Shown: positions 5,053 through 5,716 of the stretch, piece after piece
Numbering within the stretch: the first letter of the stretch is position 1
Layout: the number at the start of each line of letters is the position of its first letter
Source: an uncultured Erysipelotrichaceae bacterium
Lineage (GTDB): Bacteria > Bacillota_I > Bacilli_A > RF39 > UBA660
Assembly: GCA_902795725.1 (NCBI GenBank)
Contig: CADBLY010000094.1
Coordinates: forward strand, 1 to 5,716
DNA: 5,716 nucleotides
Direction: 5' to 3'
Made by a program: the position numbers and the translations under genes
The notes under the pieces: model-generated
Databases searched by the model: none
What the model was told of the DNA's origin: nothing
Seen by the model: only the letters and a program-made list of their open reading frames with translations

Positions 5053-5080
5053 AAATGTAATTAGTCATTATAAATGTAAT
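5053..5080 (+). repeat. Direct repeat AAATGTAAT in the leader of the last gene
   Basis: AAATGTAAT occurs at 5053-5061 and again at 5072-5080, starts 19 bases apart, between the -10 box and the SD. It could be a paired binding site or chance in AT-rich DNA. Confidence 0.4.
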
Positions 5081-5094
5081 AGGTGGTGAATATC

Positions 5095-5316
5095 ATGATT
5101 AATTATAGCAAAATATATGAAACAGAAAATATTTTAGATAAGAATAAAGCAAGATTGAGTGAATATTCAAATGCTGAAATAATGGATACTATCGAACCAA
5201 TGGAAAAACTGAATTCAGAATATATAATGCCTGAATTTACAAAAAATTTATTTGATAATCTATCTTTAAAAATTACCAAAAAAAAAAAAAAAAAACAGTA
5301 TAAAGCTACCAAATGA
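5095..5316 (+). CDS. 5' part of a frameshifted gene, 73 aa in the zero frame
   Basis: ATG at 5095 follows AGGTGGTG (5081-5088) at a good distance. In-frame GTG codons at 5083 and 5086 fall inside that SD and are unlikely starts. The frame encodes a charged, soluble segment (MINYSKIYETENILDKNKAR and on), then six lysines from an 18-A run, then QYKATK and TGA at 5314-5316. I do not recognise this N-terminal part. Three points argue that it is only the beginning of a larger protein: the stop comes seven codons after a homopolymer, the +1 frame is open from the run to the window edge, and that second frame has no credible start of its own. As written, the zero-frame product would be a short polypeptide with a polylysine near its end. 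Either an indel, a phase-variable tract or slippage is involved. Confidence 0.75.
   Translation: MINYSKIYETENILDKNKARLSEYSNAEIMDTIEPMEKLNSEYIMPEFTKNLFDNLSLKITKKKKKKQYKATK
5278..5295 (+). repeat. A18 homopolymer within the coding region
   Basis: Eighteen consecutive A's lie between ACC and CAG. Read in the zero frame they give six Lys codons and lead to a stop at 5314. With 17 or 20 A's the upstream frame would instead join the long downstream frame. Runs of this length are prone to replication slippage, RNA polymerase slippage and sequencing or assembly error. It is by far the longest homopolymer in the window. Confidence 0.95.
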
Positions 5317-5716
5317 ATATCTTTATCATTTATTTAAATATATCAGTAACGAAAAAGGAGTGATATATCTTGAAGATCCATTTATTGCATGGAAAATATG
5401 GAAAACAGGATATAACAAAACCATCTTACCATATTTAGATTTAAGTGAATTTGATTTTAGTACCGTATCAATCGTTGGAGCAAATTTAGCTGGACATAGT
5501 GAAATAATGACCCAAGAAGAAGCAAGAAGAAAAAAAATGGGGTCATTGTTTGATAAAAAAGAATTAAAATTAGTTAACTTAAATGGTATTGATTTCACTA
5601 ATAGCACGGGAAAATATACTAACTGCAAGGGAAGTGATTTAAGAAATACTAATATAGGACACTGTATATGTAATAAAGACAATATTATAATAGCAGAACT
5701 AGAAGGATGCAATCTA
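5294..5716 (+). CDS. 3' part of the frameshifted gene, pentapeptide-repeat-like, open at the window edge
   Basis: In the +1 frame relative to the upstream part, 141 codons are open from AAC at 5294 to the end of the window. They begin NSIKLPNEYLYHLFKYIS. The first half has a compact hydrophobic region (VIYLEDPFIAWKIWKTG, about residues 23-39). From about residue 94 there are motifs spaced like degenerate pentapeptide repeats, in which a central Leu/Phe sits in A/S-D/N-L/F contexts: VNLNGIDFTN, SDLRNTNI and AELEGCNL. Such repeats form right-handed beta-helices. Translation of this frame alone is unlikely: the frame opens just after a TAA (5267-5269), and the only near start, GTG at 5360, overlaps its own AAGGAG. 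I therefore treat it as the continuation of the gene at 5095. The C-terminus lies outside the window, and its function is unknown. Confidence 0.72.

Noticed and set aside
5103..5312. 69-codon minus-strand frame with a polyphenylalanine stretch
   Set aside because: The Phe run is simply the complement of A18, and there is no start signal.
5370..5438. TTG start after AAGGAG (5355-5360) giving a short peptide
   Set aside because: The frame stops after 22 codons and lies inside the long +1 frame; the SD-like bases encode part of EKG there.
5326..5712. 128-codon open frame on the minus strand at the right edge
   Set aside because: It is antisense to the pentapeptide-like frame and has no convincing SD; the plus-strand reading fits the promoter, SD and repeat pattern.

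Overview
This AT-rich window comes from a low-GC Gram-positive bacterium. Its Shine-Dalgarno (SD) sites are strong (AAGGAGG), its promoters are sigma-70-like with 17-bp spacers, and TGG encodes Trp. No TGA is read through, which argues against the mycoplasma code. The gene order ireB-ruvX-yrzB-mltG-trmR is typical of Bacillota. I would guess Bacilli, Erysipelotrichia or an uncultured relative such as RF39, but I cannot fix the taxon from the sequence.

Layout. Positions 1-22 hold the first seven codons of a minus-strand gene. Positions 23-139 are a divergent promoter region built around a long inverted repeat. A tRNA-Lys(CTT) gene lies at 140-215, followed by a small hairpin and an unrecognised 190-aa gene (270-842). 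That gene converges on trmR. Their stop codons abut inside the loop of one shared bidirectional terminator. From 3442 down to 843 on the minus strand runs a tight operon: ireB, ruvX, yrzB, mltG, trmR. Its own promoter lies at 3475-3503. An FtsW-type peptidoglycan polymerase gene (3536-4672, minus) sits upstream with its own extended -10 promoter.

Divergent from ftsW is a 58-codon gene (4790-4966) for a Gly/Tyr-rich single-span membrane peptide of the YjcZ-like kind, with its own terminator. The last gene, on the plus strand from 5095, is the most unusual. Its start region encodes 61 codons and then enters a run of 18 A's. The frame ends soon after, but the +1 frame stays open for 141 codons to the window edge and looks like a pentapeptide-repeat protein. 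Its promoter also carries (TA)6 in the -35/-10 spacer. The locus therefore has two simple repeats suited to on/off or level variation, or to transcriptional slippage.

How the genes work together. FtsW polymerises septal glycan, MltG cuts nascent glycan at the membrane, and IreB is known in enterococci as a target of the cell-wall-sensing Ser/Thr kinase. The central block is thus partly a cell-wall module. RuvX (rRNA processing/recombination nuclease family), YrzB (unknown) and TrmR (tRNA wobble-uridine methylation) are housekeeping passengers of the same conserved operon.
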